From Owenia fusiformis (lineage: Eukaryota > Annelida > Polychaeta > Sabellida > Oweniidae), in the NCBI GenBank assembly GCA_903813345.2, contig CAIIXF020000004.1, positions 3,861,525 through 3,925,524 of the forward strand: DNA of 64,000 bases. The letters are read 5' to 3'. Each line of letters opens with the position of its first letter. Positions within the stretch are counted from its first letter, which is position 1. A model generated the notes under the pieces. It ran no database searches. It saw nothing but the letters and a program-made list of their open reading frames with translations, and was not told the origin of the DNA. Positions 1 through 10,842 of this stretch are shown in pieces. The translations under genes were made by a program, and so were the position numbers.

Positions 1-2962
1 TTGCCCTTGACTTAAATATACTTAAATTTTCAGCTTCTATGAGGGGCTTTGAAAGGGTATTCCAATCTATCATAGCTTGTAAAATACAGGATCGATGTGA
101 AAATGATGTAATTTTTGTTGGGATTTGGAAAGGAGCAATTCGTCGAACATTAGCTGTATGATGTCTACGAAATCTTTGGAAAATACTTGAAACATATGAT
201 GGTAACAAATTATTCTGCGATCTAAATACAAGAATATTGCGGTGATATTTGCGTCTTTCTGCTAATGATGTCCAATTTAAACAGTTCAAAACTTTAGTAC
301 ATGATGTACCTTGAATGACTCCAGAGCATATGCAGGCTGCCTTATAATAAAGCTGATCAATTAATTTTAATTTTGATAAGTTTGCGCATGAGTAGAGGAT
401 ATCACAATAGTCAAAAATCGGGAGAACAAATGACTTGAAAATTAGTTCCAAGTGTCTACCTCCTAATTTCTTTTGGAGTGATCTGAGTGGGTTTAAGTGC
501 TTTTCAACTTTTTTGTATAGTTCATTTATATGTTGCTCGAATGATAAATGTTTGTCAAGTGTTAAGCCAAGATGTTTGTGATAGTCAACACGAGGTAGAG
601 AGTTATTTCCAATAGTTAGATCTGGTATTTGTAAAACTACTTTACGAGGGTTTGAGAATAAAATGTCCTTACTTTTTTCAGCTTTGAAATTCAATTTCCA
701 TAAGTTTGACCAGTTGAAAATTGAATTCAAATCATTTTGTAAAATATTATTTTTTTCAAGTAAATTATCATGGTTAAATGACTGGTAAAGAGAAGTGTCG
801 TCTGCGTATATGTAACATTTACTTTGTAAGTTCTCAGGAAGATCATTTATGTAAACTAGGAACAGTAAAGGACCAAGGATTGATCCTTGAGGGACGCCTG
901 AGTTGATATAATTCATATCTGAGAGGTTCGATTCTTGTCCATCAAGCACTACTTTGACACGTCGATTTGTGAGGTATGACTTTAAAAGGGATAGGATGGA
1001 AGGGCCAATGCCATATGATTCTAGCTTTTTTAATAGTAATGAATGTGGTAAAGTGTCAAAAGCGGCTGAAATATCTAAATAAATACCCCTCACACACCCC
1101 CCTGTTTCAATTTCATTAGTGATATAATCTATTATGCTTAGTAATTGAGATTGGGTACTATGACCAGGAAGAAAACCGCTTTGGAGGCTGTAAAACAGAT
1201 CATTTCTGATGAGATGGTCAAATATTCTTTTGAAAATAATGCGTTCAGCTATTTTTGATAAACAACAAAGAAGAGTAATTGGACGATAGTTTTTGACATC
1301 AGTTTTATCACCTTTTTTATGAATAGGCAAAATGTGACCAAGTTTCCATTTTTGTGGAAATGAATTAAGGGTAAAGATCTTGTTAATTAATTTTGATAAG
1401 GATGCAGAAAGAGCTGGCGCTGCCATTTTTAAAATTCTGTTACTTATTTGATCAGGGCCTGTGGCTTTGTTTATATTAAGAGAAAGTAACAATTCAAAAA
1501 CTTCATCCTCGTGAGTAGATAAAATATTAAGAGTGTTTTCAGTCCTTTGGTCTAATTGGATGTTCACTAAATCATCGTTACGATGGAAATTTTTGATGAA
1601 ATGAGACAAAAATAAATTTGCCTTGTCATGGCCTTTAACAATGTGTTTCCCATGTTGGTCAAAAAGTAGCGGTATTTTCGAATTTTTTGATTTGCCAAGA
1701 AGTTTGGATATTATGGCCCAGTATGACATACTGCCATATTTAAAAGTTGTTAATTTCTTCCGCATGTTTGAGTCAAAAGCATCTTTAGCCTCATTTATTG
1801 CTTGATTTACGAGTGTACATTGCTCATTATATTTGTTTAAGTATGTCAAATTGTGAGATTTTCGATATTTGGAATAAAGTTTGTTTCTTTTGTTAATCAT
1901 AGTCTTAATATTATGATTAAACCAGGATTTATCTGAGCTTTTTACATTTACGATAGTATTTGGAATTTGGTCCAAAAAAATGTCAAATAGCTTGTCGCTA
2001 AAATTATCAACAAGAACATCAATGTTGTTTGAAGATTCAATGAGGTCATCAAATTGAGCTCTCCTAATGGCATCATTTAATAATGTAATATCAGCTTTTG
2101 AATAATGCCATAATCTACGTGAGTATGGAGCATCTTTTATAGTGCCAAAGAAACAGTTAGTTGACACAGTGCAGTGATCTGTGTTACCAATAGGAGGCGT
2201 AATAGAAAAATTAGAAATCAGATCTTGGTTATTGGAAAGGAGCAGATCAATGCATGACCTACTAGTACGAGTAACACGAGTTGGCTCGTCTATCATTTGA
2301 AAAAGTCCTAAAGCCTCAATGTTATCAAACAATTTTTGACCTGCAGAGTTTTCATGATCATCTTGCCACCATTTTTTGCATCTTGCGTTAAAATCTCCGT
2401 TAATTAAGACTAAGTCATTATTTGCACTCATTGCATTGGCACACGATGTTGAAAATCTTATAAAGAAATTGTTTGATTCTTCCATGCTTTGTGATGGGGA
2501 TCGATAAAAAATGCCATAAATGATAGATTTATTGTTGATGTTAAGTTCAATCCAGATGGCATCACCAAAATCATTCATTAAGTCAGGTCTTAATTTAAAA
2601 GGGATCTCATCTTGAACATACACTATTAAGCCACGGTTTTTATTCAAGTATATTAGAGGATGAAAGCCACGGATGGAATAACTTTCTAAAACATTATTTT
2701 TGGTAAGGTTACCAACTTCACACAGTCCTACAATTTTGCTTTTATTGACATGGATTCTATCCTTTAATGCTATAAATCTAGAATTATAATTAGCTCGTAT
2801 CCCATTAATGTTTGAAAAGACAAAATTAGTAAGATTTGTGGATAATTGGGGACCTGGATTTAAATGGACATCATTGCTAAGACGAAGCAATGCTTGTATA
2901 ATGTTCGGAGTGTATGATATAAATGATACCATAAGCACAAGTATCAGTGTGCTGAGTGACAT
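1..2962 (-). CDS. Endonuclease-reverse transcriptase ORF, partial (987 codons, open to window edge)
   Basis: I read this frame codon by codon from ATG (2960-2962) to position 2 and found no stop. The first ~30 residues are hydrophobic (MSLSTLILVLMVSF) and are followed by DVHLNPGP at 2849-2872. An APE-type endonuclease follows, with the family motif NGDFNA (around 2384-2400). The reverse transcriptase carries SGVPQGSILGPLLFL (around 855-900) and the catalytic box YADD (797-808), and the region 5' to it has FPQKWKLGHILPIHKKGD and the fingers motif NYRPI. The remaining ~260 residues are the thumb/connection region. LINE ORF2 proteins nick target DNA with the endonuclease and prime reverse transcription there. 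No ORF1 was found. The frame is intact, unlike the other transposon remnants in this window. Confidence 0.95.
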   Translation of the reverse strand, partial: MSLSTLILVLMVSFISYTPNIIQALLRLSNDVHLNPGPQLSTNLTNFVFSNINGIRANYNSRFIALKDRIHVNKSKIVGLCEVGNLTKNNVLESYSIRGFHPLIYLNKNRGLIVYVQDEIPFKLRPDLMNDFGDAIWIELNINNKSIIYGIFYRSPSQSMEESNNFFIRFSTSCANAMSANNDLVLINGDFNARCKKWWQDDHENSAGQKLFDNIEALGLFQMIDEPTRVTRTSRSCIDLLLSNNQDLISNFSITPPIGNTDHCTVSTNCFFGTIKDAPYSRRLWHYSKADITLLNDAIRRAQFDDLIESSNNIDVLVDNFSDKLFDIFLDQIPNTIVNVKSSDKSWFNHNIKTMINKRNKLYSKYRKSHNLTYLNKYNEQCTLVNQAINEAKDAFDSNMRKKLTTFKYGSMSYWAIISKLLGKSKNSKIPLLFDQHGKHIVKGHDKANLFLSHFIKNFHRNDDLVNIQLDQRTENTLNILSTHEDEVFELLLSLNINKATGPDQISNRILKMAAPALSASLSKLINKIFTLNSFPQKWKLGHILPIHKKGDKTDVKNYRPITLLCCLSKIAERIIFKRIFDHLIRNDLFYSLQSGFLPGHSTQSQLLSIIDYITNEIETGGCVRGIYLDISAAFDTLPHSLLLKKLESYGIGPSILSLLKSYLTNRRVKVVLDGQESNLSDMNYINSGVPQGSILGPLLFLVYINDLPENLQSKCYIYADDTSLYQSFNHDNLLEKNNILQNDLNSIFNWSNLWKLNFKAEKSKDILFSNPRKVVLQIPDLTIGNNSLPRVDYHKHLGLTLDKHLSFEQHINELYKKVEKHLNPLRSLQKKLGGRHLELIFKSFVLPIFDYCDILYSCANLSKLKLIDQLYYKAACICSGVIQGTSCTKVLNCLNWTSLAERRKYHRNILVFRSQNNLLPSYVSSIFQRFRRHHTANVRRIAPFQIPTKITSFSHRSCILQAMIDWNTLSKPLIEAENLSIFKSRA

Positions 2963-3710
2963 TTTCAGAATGTAAAATGTACCATAACATTTATGTTTAT
3001 GGTGAACAAATGTCAAAATTGATGTAAAAATGAAACCATACCATATCAGTATAGAAAAACATGTACATCCATACAAGATCGACATGTACATAAAATAATG
3101 CAGCTCTGTGGATAAGAGAATTAAGACAAAAAGACAAATAAGGAATATCCTTATACAACCATGTACATAGTTATGCATATTAAAAATAGATGGCATTGGT
3201 GTTACATGGTTTGATTTATTATGTGACCCTAAATTGCCACTAAAGAGGCCAATACGTGCTCTCCAAGCTATAATGCCAATACCCATTGTAGAAGTTGTAC
3301 TCAATTAGTAAAATGGGCAATATATCAAAATGTGTTTCAGAATGCTCACAGTTTCTCACAATGCATGTGCAGATGTGTTAGGTCTGAAGAAAAAACTATT
3401 TATTTGTAAACAATGAAATAAGTAGACAAACAAATGTAAGTCTTGAGTCTTATATTTGTTATTGTTTGCCTCCACCACAAAACACAAACACTTCACTCAG
3501 TTGAGTTCCCTATCCAAATCAACTTTAACCTTGCACGATAAATAAGAAATGCAAAGAGACTATGTGCAGTTTTGCACTTTAGCTAATGGTTAGGCTTGAC
3601 TGAGTCCATAAGGGTAAAATATAAATTCCACTCCTGAGGAATTTGATGGAATTACTCACATGGTATCACTATAATATATAGTTTCTATGTACAGAGCAAA
3701 TGTAATAATG

Positions 3711-4140
3711 GCAATCATTTAAAATAAAAACAGTCCATTGATGGAACACTGGTTTTGTAAAGTTAAAAAATCAAAGACCAAAAACCTTGTTGTGATTATT
3801 CAACTCAAAAAGTACTTCATCATTACAGAAGATTATATACAACAATAAATGCAGTTAGTCTTTTGTTATTAAAAGTAATTGTTAAGTACAATGTCAATGT
3901 CATTATTGTGGATTAGAAGCTGGTAGAGTTGTTCAGAACAACTGTGAATAATAGCAATCATATAAAACAGTCCATTCAATGTAGCTCAAGGTAACACAGG
4001 TTGTTTAAAGTTAAAAAGTCAATGTCCAACAACCTTGTTGAGATTATTCAACTCAAAAAGTACTTTACCATTATAAAGGATTATATACAAACAATATATA
4101 CAGTATCGTTTTCGGATTAATATTTCATTGGTCAAGTATC
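3711..4140 (-). repeat. Tandem duplication (~243 bp units) in the LINE 5' region
   Basis: Two diverged units start at 3711 and 3954. Both contain gcaatcat, then aacagtccattnnatg, an AAGTTAAAAA stretch, the words accttgttg(t/a)gattattc and aactcaaaaagtact, and gattatatac. They lie upstream of the LINE start codon. Some LINEs carry promoter monomers in tandem in the 5' UTR; whether these two units act that way is inference. Confidence 0.7.
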
Positions 4141-4478
4141 AATAAAACAGTTAAAAACACTGTTTTACAGCAACATTTTTGATATTCCTAGTCCCTACCT
4201 TGTCTGTCTTGTCTGTTGCTAGCTCACTCGTTTACTAGATTCGTTTCGTATCCGCGTATTCGTATCCCTCGGTAATCAATCATGTGGTCCCTGGTACTAT
4301 ATTCTTTAGTCGTGTATTCTAAATAATATGTATTGTTCATGAAATACTATAACATAAAATTCCATCTATAAAATATTGTTATAACGTGGCATAATTGATA
4401 CAAAGATTTGCGCAGATTTATATTTGCGCAGGTTCGATATAGGGTATTATTTTGTGCGCACCCACAATACATTCAAAT

Positions 4479-4655
4479 ATGGCGTCTGGATCTCAAATTC
4501 CCGTTTTCCCAAAAGAAATGAAGATTATTGCAGCCCCCACAAAGCTAAAATCAGCTGTTTGGACGTACTTTGGGTTCGAAGAAGGCGATGGGAAGTTGCT
4601 CACTGATAAAACAATATGTAAACTGTGCAAAATATTGTATTGTATATTGTATTAA
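4479..4655 (+). pseudogene. BED zinc-finger fragment of a hAT-type transposase
   Basis: A short ORF starting in a good context (caaatATGGCG) encodes KSAVWTYFGFEEGDGKLL followed by TICKLCK. This is the beginning of a BED finger (aromatic residues, then CxxC) as in hAT transposases and ZBED proteins. The HxxH half is missing: the frame stops at 4655 after a run of Tyr/Leu codons made of a TATTGTAT repeat, so the gene is broken. Downstream (4735-4800) lies an aaccgaac-rich stretch ending in cccatccctag, which resembles an inverted hAT terminus. I could not find a matching left terminus. It probably represents an internally deleted, dead copy. Confidence 0.55.
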
Positions 4656-4734
4656 AAGAAAGTGACAGTCAGCAGTGAAGTCAGAGACAAAGCAGCTAAT
4701 CATGTCAATCAATACAAATCCTTAAAATGAATGA

Positions 4735-4818
4735 ACCGAACCGAAAAAAACCGAACCGACGGCTGATGATCCAAAAAACCAAACCGAACCAAACCGAAAT
4801 GAACCGTCCCATCCCTAG
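4735..4818 (+). repeat. aaccgaac-rich stretch and possible hAT-like terminus
   Basis: Irregular repeats of aaccgaac and aaaccaaac lead into ccgtcccatccctag, which in reverse reads ctagggatgggacgg, similar to the ends of many hAT elements. It follows the broken BED-finger ORF. There is no matching left end or 8-bp target duplication that I can see. Confidence 0.4.
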
Positions 4819-4943
4819 TTGTAAGCATACACTCATTTTTCAGGAAGTAGCTATGAATTGAAATAATGAACAAGGGGATCAGTGTGTAATTGTTGATTAT
4901 GTTTGTAGATAGTTCATTATTGTGTTATTTTTGTGCATTTCAG

Positions 4944-4981
4944 ATTTTGGAGATCTGTTTGATGATGAAGACCTGTCATAG
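4944..4981 (+). other. Possible small terminal exon (FGDLFDDEDLS-stop) with downstream poly-A signal
   Basis: A pyrimidine-rich acceptor (tttttgtgcatttcag) is followed by an acidic 12-codon tail ending in TAG at 4979-4981. An AATAAA lies about 380 bp further on (near 5363). No upstream exons are recognisable on this strand, because the preceding 4 kb is transposon sequence. It may be a relic of a gene or transposon, or chance. Confidence 0.2.
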
Positions 4982-4999
4982 CAACAGTAACTAAGAGTC

Positions 5000-5800
5000 A
5001 TAAACATTACCATGGCAACACTTAAATGTTATCTTGACAACAGAAGACTGTTTGGGATGTGATGTGACAGGTTTTAAACTGTTACTTAGAAAATGAGAAC
5101 AGTAACTAAGAAACATGAACATAACCATGGAAACACTATTGTTTGGACAGCAACGGACAATATCAACAAGATAATTAAAGTTCAAACTCAATCAAGCATT
5201 CAAGTAGTAGTTCAAGTTGTTGACCTCTAAAGCCAAATGAAAAACAATTGTAAATTCACCTCTCAGAAAATTAAGTTTCTTTATATTGTAATGTAGATGT
5301 AAATATTGTGTAAATATAGAACTTGAAACATGCATTTTCTATTCTTCTTAAAAAAACACTAAATAAAGGAATTTATTGAGGGACGTAGTATAATATGGAA
5401 ACATCATCTCCAAAAATAATGCCAATGCTTTCCTTGCAATCTATAAATTATCTCTGTTTACCTCAACTATGGGATAAATATCTAAGCACAAATGCCAAAG
5501 GTAATTGCAAAGGACCAAAAAAGGAAGTTATTGAAGATTTAATATGCAGAAATGCCTATATTCATTAGAAAAAAAGAACATCCATCTTCAATTTTGGCTC
5601 AGATATGTTCAGCAATAAATTTTATTAAAGTGTGATTATTTTTCGAAACTTATGCCTCAGTCACATTTGATCTATGGCAACCATATGGTGGCTGTAACTT
5701 CCCAAAGTCGAGAGAAATATGCAGCATTAAAATTTATAGGGATAAGTGATGGTCTTCAACCTACAACTGCGGCAGGTAAACCTTTCAGCGTAAGCGTGGT
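5000..5800. other. No gene seen
   Basis: AT-rich sequence. Around 5010-5150 two loose copies of a phrase (cagtaactaagag/aacatg with ataaccatggaaacac or attaccatggcaacac) suggest an old duplication. A reading stretch at 5400-5567 is open for some 50 codons but has no recognisable domain. Confidence 0.4.
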
Positions 5801-5808
5801 GACTATGC

Positions 5809-6335
5809 TATAAGTTATTGAATGATTTGAAGTGACGAAGTCGAGTGCCAATACAGAATATCGAGACAGAATATATCCTGTATTGCACTTCAAATCATTC
5901 TATAACGTTTTTATCGTGTGATCCTCTGTATTGCTACTGAGAATGTCCCCTCCGTACCAATATTTTCTGTATTGCGACGGAGATGATCAATGGGGAAGAT
6001 CTCAGTAGCAATACAGATTGGTACAGCACAAGAACTGACCAATCAGAAGGCTTCGTTTTACAGATCATACGATAATATAAGTTATTGAATGATTTGAAGT
6101 GCAATACAGATATATTCTGTTCGAGAAATTTTGTATTGGAACGAGACTTCAAATCATTTTATAATGTTTTTATCGTGTGATCCTCTGTATTGCTACTGAG
6201 ATTGTCCCCTCCGTACCAATATTTTCTGTATTGCAACGGAGATGATCAACGGGGACAACCTCAGTAGCAATACAGATTGGTACAGCACAAGAACTGACCA
6301 ATCAGAGGGCTTCATTTTACAGATCATACGATAAA
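5809..6335. repeat. 267-bp palindromic repeat unit in tandem (two copies)
   Basis: The units start at 5810 and 6077 with ataagttattgaatgattt and end with acagatcatacgata. Each has nested inverted pairs: gaatgatttgaagtg against cacttcaaatcattc (first half), and tattgctactgag against ctcagtagcaata (second half), so a single strand could fold into two hairpins. The units are nearly identical apart from the centre of the first hairpin. This looks like a foldback MITE that was tandemly duplicated. Confidence 0.8.
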
Positions 6336-6339
6336 TAAA

Positions 6340-7985
6340 CAATTGATGTTATTGGTTCTTATCCCATGCTCACGACGAGTGATTGTAAATTCAGACAATT
6401 TGATTGGTTGCATTATGCACATTATAAACACATGTGCGGGGAACTACTGTCAACAAACCTCAAAATCGTTCAGCAGATATTTCTTCTTACATTTCATAAT
6501 TTTTGAAATAGTCTATTGTGATAAAATAATTTTTGACTAACGTAAAATAATACATAATTTTATAAATTGCATCAATCAATATGAAAATTGACTATTTTCA
6601 ACAAATTTTGACTTTCTCCATCTTACCTAGCACAATATCTGTTTTGAGACATTAATTGGAGTTATACTGTCAATGTATTCAAATGAAATAAAATCCAATT
6701 CTGCCATCTATTGACGGCAATGGAATAGAAAACTGGGTCATCAGATCTTTCTACTGATTCATGGTCTACTCTTTCTTGCTTTAAGTAGTTTCCACATCCC
6801 ATTCATGATAATCCCATTTGTGATTTTGTGCTTGCAATGAGATTCTCAGTACAATGCATTAAAAATAGGGTAGATGAAAATATATTTTGGACAGCTAATA
6901 TTTTCTTTTACTTGACATGTTTTTAATTATTTAAATATATAACACAAAAAAGTTTAGTGAAAATTGATTCCATTAAACTGATAAATAGTCAAGTTTAGGG
7001 GAACTTTATACTATACCAGTCATGTAATTGATAATTACCTGGCACCTGAGTTATGGTATCATAACACATGTTTCCAGAGGTCTAGATAAGCTGTCGTCAT
7101 TCGGCAATTGCGAATATTTTTAGCACCTGGCGAAGATCTTGATCTAAATATTCGCAAAGGTGGCGAAGATCTTTGTACAGAACCTACCTGAGAAACAGAT
7201 AAATTATCGGGGATTTTTCGTTTTCAACTTTCGTAATTTTTGTAATTTCACCCATGAGACGCCACAATTATTTTTGCTTCAATGGAAATTTAACATGGGG
7301 CACCTTCACAAGACCTGTTGCGTTCGGTATTTGTTTCATTCGTTAAATCATGTTACAAGCGGCTTTAATACTGCCAATATTCTACACACAAATACATATT
7401 CACAGACATTTTAACGTAGATAAACTTTTATTTATTTCTATTCCAGTAAGAAACTAATTTTGTACATTTTCAAAAAACATAGGAAGCAATATCATATAAT
7501 AATTAGAAATCTAAACTACCCTCCAAAGGTTTCCCAACCTTAACTCTTACATTTAGGGTTGTCAAACTTTTGAATGAGGTGTATATCTCAAAAAAAATTA
7601 AAATTCTAATTTTATTATAATTATTAATCTATATTTATGGATTTTGATCATTAAAGCACCATTTGAATTTTGGATCTTTTAAAGTTGTCTGTTTATCCCA
7701 TATTTCAAATACAATGTAGTACTAAACAGTATACAAAATTACAACAATGACAACTTTAACTAAATGTAGTCTACAACATGAACAGAAATAACTACAAAAA
7801 CAGCCTACATTAAAAGGGCCGATAAATGAATTTATGTGCTGGGTAAATTACCAGAACACACTTAGCAACGTATTAAACTTCAATTGTTGTACATCGCAAT
7901 AACAGACTTAGTAATTTTCAGCTTTACATATTCTACTTGTATTATGTTTATGGTACATTTGACAAAAACTCTCTACTTCTCATCT
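6340..7985. other. No gene seen; one small foldback
   Basis: AT-rich. At about 7085-7170 there is an imperfect foldback based on ttgcgaatattt / aaatattcgcaa with a repeated tggcgaagatctt. The longest frame (7160-7414) overlaps this foldback and has no domain. Confidence 0.4.
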
Positions 7986-7989
7986 CCCA

Positions 7990-8080
7990 ACTTCACCCCG
8001 GAATAGCCTGACAACGGTTATGTCTGCCATTTGTGACAACAGTATCTGACTTTACCGTTGCCAGGCTATTCCGGTGTAAA
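7990..8080. repeat. Hairpin element with ends ccggaatagcctg / caggctattccgg
   Basis: About 90 bp with arms ccggaatagcctgacaacgg and ccgttgccaggctattccgg around a ~40-base loop. Typical of a very short foldback MITE; no target duplication is clear. Confidence 0.65.
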
Positions 8081-8137
8081 CATATTGGATTGAAGAAGAC
8101 ACATGTACTTTATGCAGGGGCATTGCCAGCATCTAAA

Positions 8138-8312
8138 TATAGGTGAGGCAAATTCAAATAGGTGAGGCAAATTCAAATATGTGAGTCAAAATTCAAATAG
8201 GTGAGGCAAAATTCAAATGGGTGAGGCAAAATTCAAATAGGTGAGGCAAAATTCAAATGGGTGAGGCAAATTTCAAATAGCTGAGGCAAACTGAAATAGG
8301 TGAGGCAAAATT
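8138..8312. repeat. Minisatellite, ~21-bp unit (aataggtgaggcaaaattca)
   Basis: About eight units of (t/g)aggtgaggcaaa(a)ttcaaat, mildly diverged. A related set of three units (gttgaggcaaattaaa) lies at 18,160-18,235 inside the transporter gene. Confidence 0.85.
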
Positions 8313-8784
8313 TAGTTTTGCTTCAAGACTATTAACCCCCTCCCCCTATGTACTTCACCAACACACCACACCTGGTGATTTAGATAAGGAGAGGGAGGGG
8401 GTTCAAGGTCTTAAGTAGGATTAGACATTTTGATCTAAAGGCAATGCAATATGTCAGTTCCTTAAATGCTTTCATTATTTCATTTGAAAAATATCGGAAT
8501 TCATATTATTCTGTTAAATTTTGGTGAGGTATTTATATAAGCATAATGTACAATTCCACCAAGTAAAATAATTGTATAAATTGTGCTTATAATGACATGT
8601 ACAATATTGCCATTAAAATGAACACTAGAAAACATTTAAATATGTAAAGAAAACCCCTAAAGACCATTGAAATACAATATGACATACAACGCCATATTTC
8701 TGCTCTTGGAGCAGAAGTAAATATAGATGTTAATTTAACATCCAAACCACTATCAAAAAGAAAACAGTCATGCCTATTTGACAT

Positions 8785-8925
8785 AATTTCTCACTAAAAT
8801 CTGAATGAAGGGCATGGTTCTCTTACATTTCTATACAATTTAGAGTGTTGACTACATGCCTGTTTACTTTATTCCTTGCTGATTCCACTCTTTTTCACTC
8901 AATTTATATTTGAATATGTGACTAC
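8785..8925 (-). repeat. Family A interspersed repeat, minus orientation
   Basis: Family A is a ~125-140 bp repeat seen nine times in this window. Its core reads, in the forward sense, ggaataaaataaacaggc, atgtagtcaacactc, taaattgtatagaaatg and caagaaaatcaga. This copy is reversed and lacks the last few bases of the core. Confidence 0.75.
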
Positions 8926-9171
8926 TCATGTTAACATTTACCTTATTCCTTCCAGATTACACTATTTGCACTTGTACTGTTTTTGCGCTTCAAAATAAAA
9001 CCAGCATCTAAATATTGATTAAAATTTTTTACAATCATTAAAAACTATTGCAATTTGGATTGCAGGTAATAAACAGTTAAATGTTTTACACAAAAATGTG
9101 TATAATATTACCGTACTTAGCCTACATACAATAAAATCTAAGAGATAAAATGGTCATAACATATGGTCATT

Positions 9172-9318
9172 CTATTCCACATTTTTTCTCTAAAATTTGA
9201 ATGAAGTGTCTGATTTTCTTGCATTTCTATACAATTTAGAGTGTTGACTACATGCCTGTTTATTTTATTCCTTGTTTATTCCACTCTTTTCCACTCGATT
9301 TTACATTTCAAAACATGA
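9172..9318 (-). repeat. Family A interspersed repeat, minus orientation
   Basis: A well preserved copy 390 bp from the previous one, in the same orientation. It includes tttctatacaatttagagtg and the ends aaatttgaatgaagtg and ttccactcgattttacattt. Confidence 0.8.
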
Positions 9319-9764
9319 CCATTTCAAAATTTACTTACAACTGCAATTTCTGGAGTACATGAGCAGATTGCAGGATATGATCATCGATGATCAGATATAA
9401 GCATTAGAAAATATAATGATTTGTTTGTATGGAACATTTGTGCAGTACTTAAAATTGCGTATAATTACAATATATTTACAATTTATTGTATATAATAGAT
9501 TATGTTATATTTTACTGTAAATCAAGTAACATTTGCAAATGTTTTAATTCAACCAGAGACATATAAATACAGATACCACTTTATTTTACCATTTTCAATG
9601 CTCTGATTTTATTTCCTCAAAAGAGAGCTTCAACTCCACTTAGTAAGTGGTAATCCTTTGATCTCGTCTTGCCCAATCAGAATAGGATCAAAATCCAGCT
9701 ATCCAGTCAAACAGCGTTAACTGAATTTTATGCTTCAAGTACAGTCATGGCATTTATATACAAG

Positions 9765-9928
9765 ACTCGCATTTACGAGACTCCCATTTACGAGACTCGC
9801 ATTTACGAGACTCGCATTTAGGAGACTAACATTTACGAGACTCACATTTGGGAGACTCGCATTTACAAGACTCACATTTACAAGACTCACATTTACGAGA
9901 CTCACATTTACAAGACTCACATTTAATG
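9765..9928. repeat. Minisatellite, 15-bp unit (catttacgagactca)
   Basis: Eleven or so units of (g/a)catttacgagactc, with variants at two positions (tac-aag, ggg). Because the unit is five codons long, open frames occur on both strands (pentapeptide repeats); they are a consequence of the period and not evidence for a gene. Confidence 0.9.
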
Positions 9929-10082
9929 CCACGACAGTTACTTTTGGGGTCATCAAGATTTCACCTGAATCAAAACTGTATTCAGCAGAGGGTTTTAATT
10001 ACCACTCACCACTAGGCTCTTTATTCAGTTTTAAGAGAATTATTATACTCTATTTTGTATGTGTCTGATTAATATTAAAATA

Positions 10083-10750
10083 CAACAACTACCTGTAATT
10101 GACCTAATTACAATACGAAAACATAATAAACATAATTAAAAATAATAAAAAGTCAGTCAAACATTTCAAACATCAGTTGTTATTGCACCAGGAATAATTC
10201 AACATCAATTTCTACCAATTTTATTAAATCATAAAATCAGGGCATACTTGATTTACAGTCTACGAATGAATTAGGCATAAACGATAAAACATGAATTTAC
10301 TAAAACATAAAAACAAAATTCAACATCACTAATGAACCCCCATAAACCATATACAATGCAACATATGTATACATCAATTAAAACAAATCAACTATTTAAC
10401 AAAAAGTGTGGTGTAAATTCAAAACAAATACACATTAGGCCTCTACAAGTTAATTTTCTGTTTAGTGGGAGTTTTTAATTTTCTTAAAATCAATGACCAG
10501 TCTTATTTTATTTCACTCTAAGATTTTGAAAAATACAATAGACAATCCTCAAAGAGGTAAGAAAACAGTCAGACCAGGGAGGTTTTTGGATGACCTGATG
10601 AGTAAATGACCTCTAAACATGTAACTGATTTGTATCGGCCTTATAACATCAAGAACACACATTCAACAATAAAAAAAAACATATTGGCAAGAAGATATTG
10701 TAAACTATAAAACATTTAGACAAATTATTTTGAGATGTCTCTCTTGTACG
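10083..10750. other. No gene seen
   Basis: Very AT-rich, with scattered imperfect A-runs and no frame, splice pattern or inverted repeat that I can support. Confidence 0.4.
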
Positions 10751-10761
10751 TAAAGCGGTAA

Positions 10762-10842
10762 ACTATGCACACCCCAATCCAACTATGCACACCTTAATAC
10801 AACTTTGCACACCCTAATCCAACTTTGCACACCCCAATCTGA
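10762..10842. repeat. Minisatellite, ~21-bp unit (caactttgcacaccccaatc)
   Basis: Four units of aact(a/t)tgcacacc(c/t)(c/t)aat(c/a)c. An unrelated short catatggaatccacatgga-type duplication follows at 10,846-10,890. Confidence 0.8.

Larger units (their letters stand above)
1..4200 (-). mobile_element. Non-LTR retrotransposon (LINE), 5' part, extends beyond the window
   Basis: The minus strand carries an endonuclease-reverse transcriptase ORF whose start codon is at 2962, preceded (higher coordinates) by about 1.2 kb of non-coding sequence that contains a tandem duplication and behaves like a LINE 5' UTR. The 3' end, any poly-A or microsatellite tail and the target-site duplication lie outside the window, so the element cannot be closed. 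The 5' boundary near 4,200 is only a guess, based on the end of the duplicated units and the hAT-like remnant that begins soon after. The open frame suggests a young, possibly active copy. Family: APE-type clade (CR1/L2/Jockey group); I cannot assign it further. Confidence 0.85.

Noticed and set aside
9730-10068. 112-codon frame with pentapeptide repeats (and a frame on the opposite strand)
   Set aside because: The frame is open because the 15-bp minisatellite is a multiple of three; no start context, splice sites or domain.
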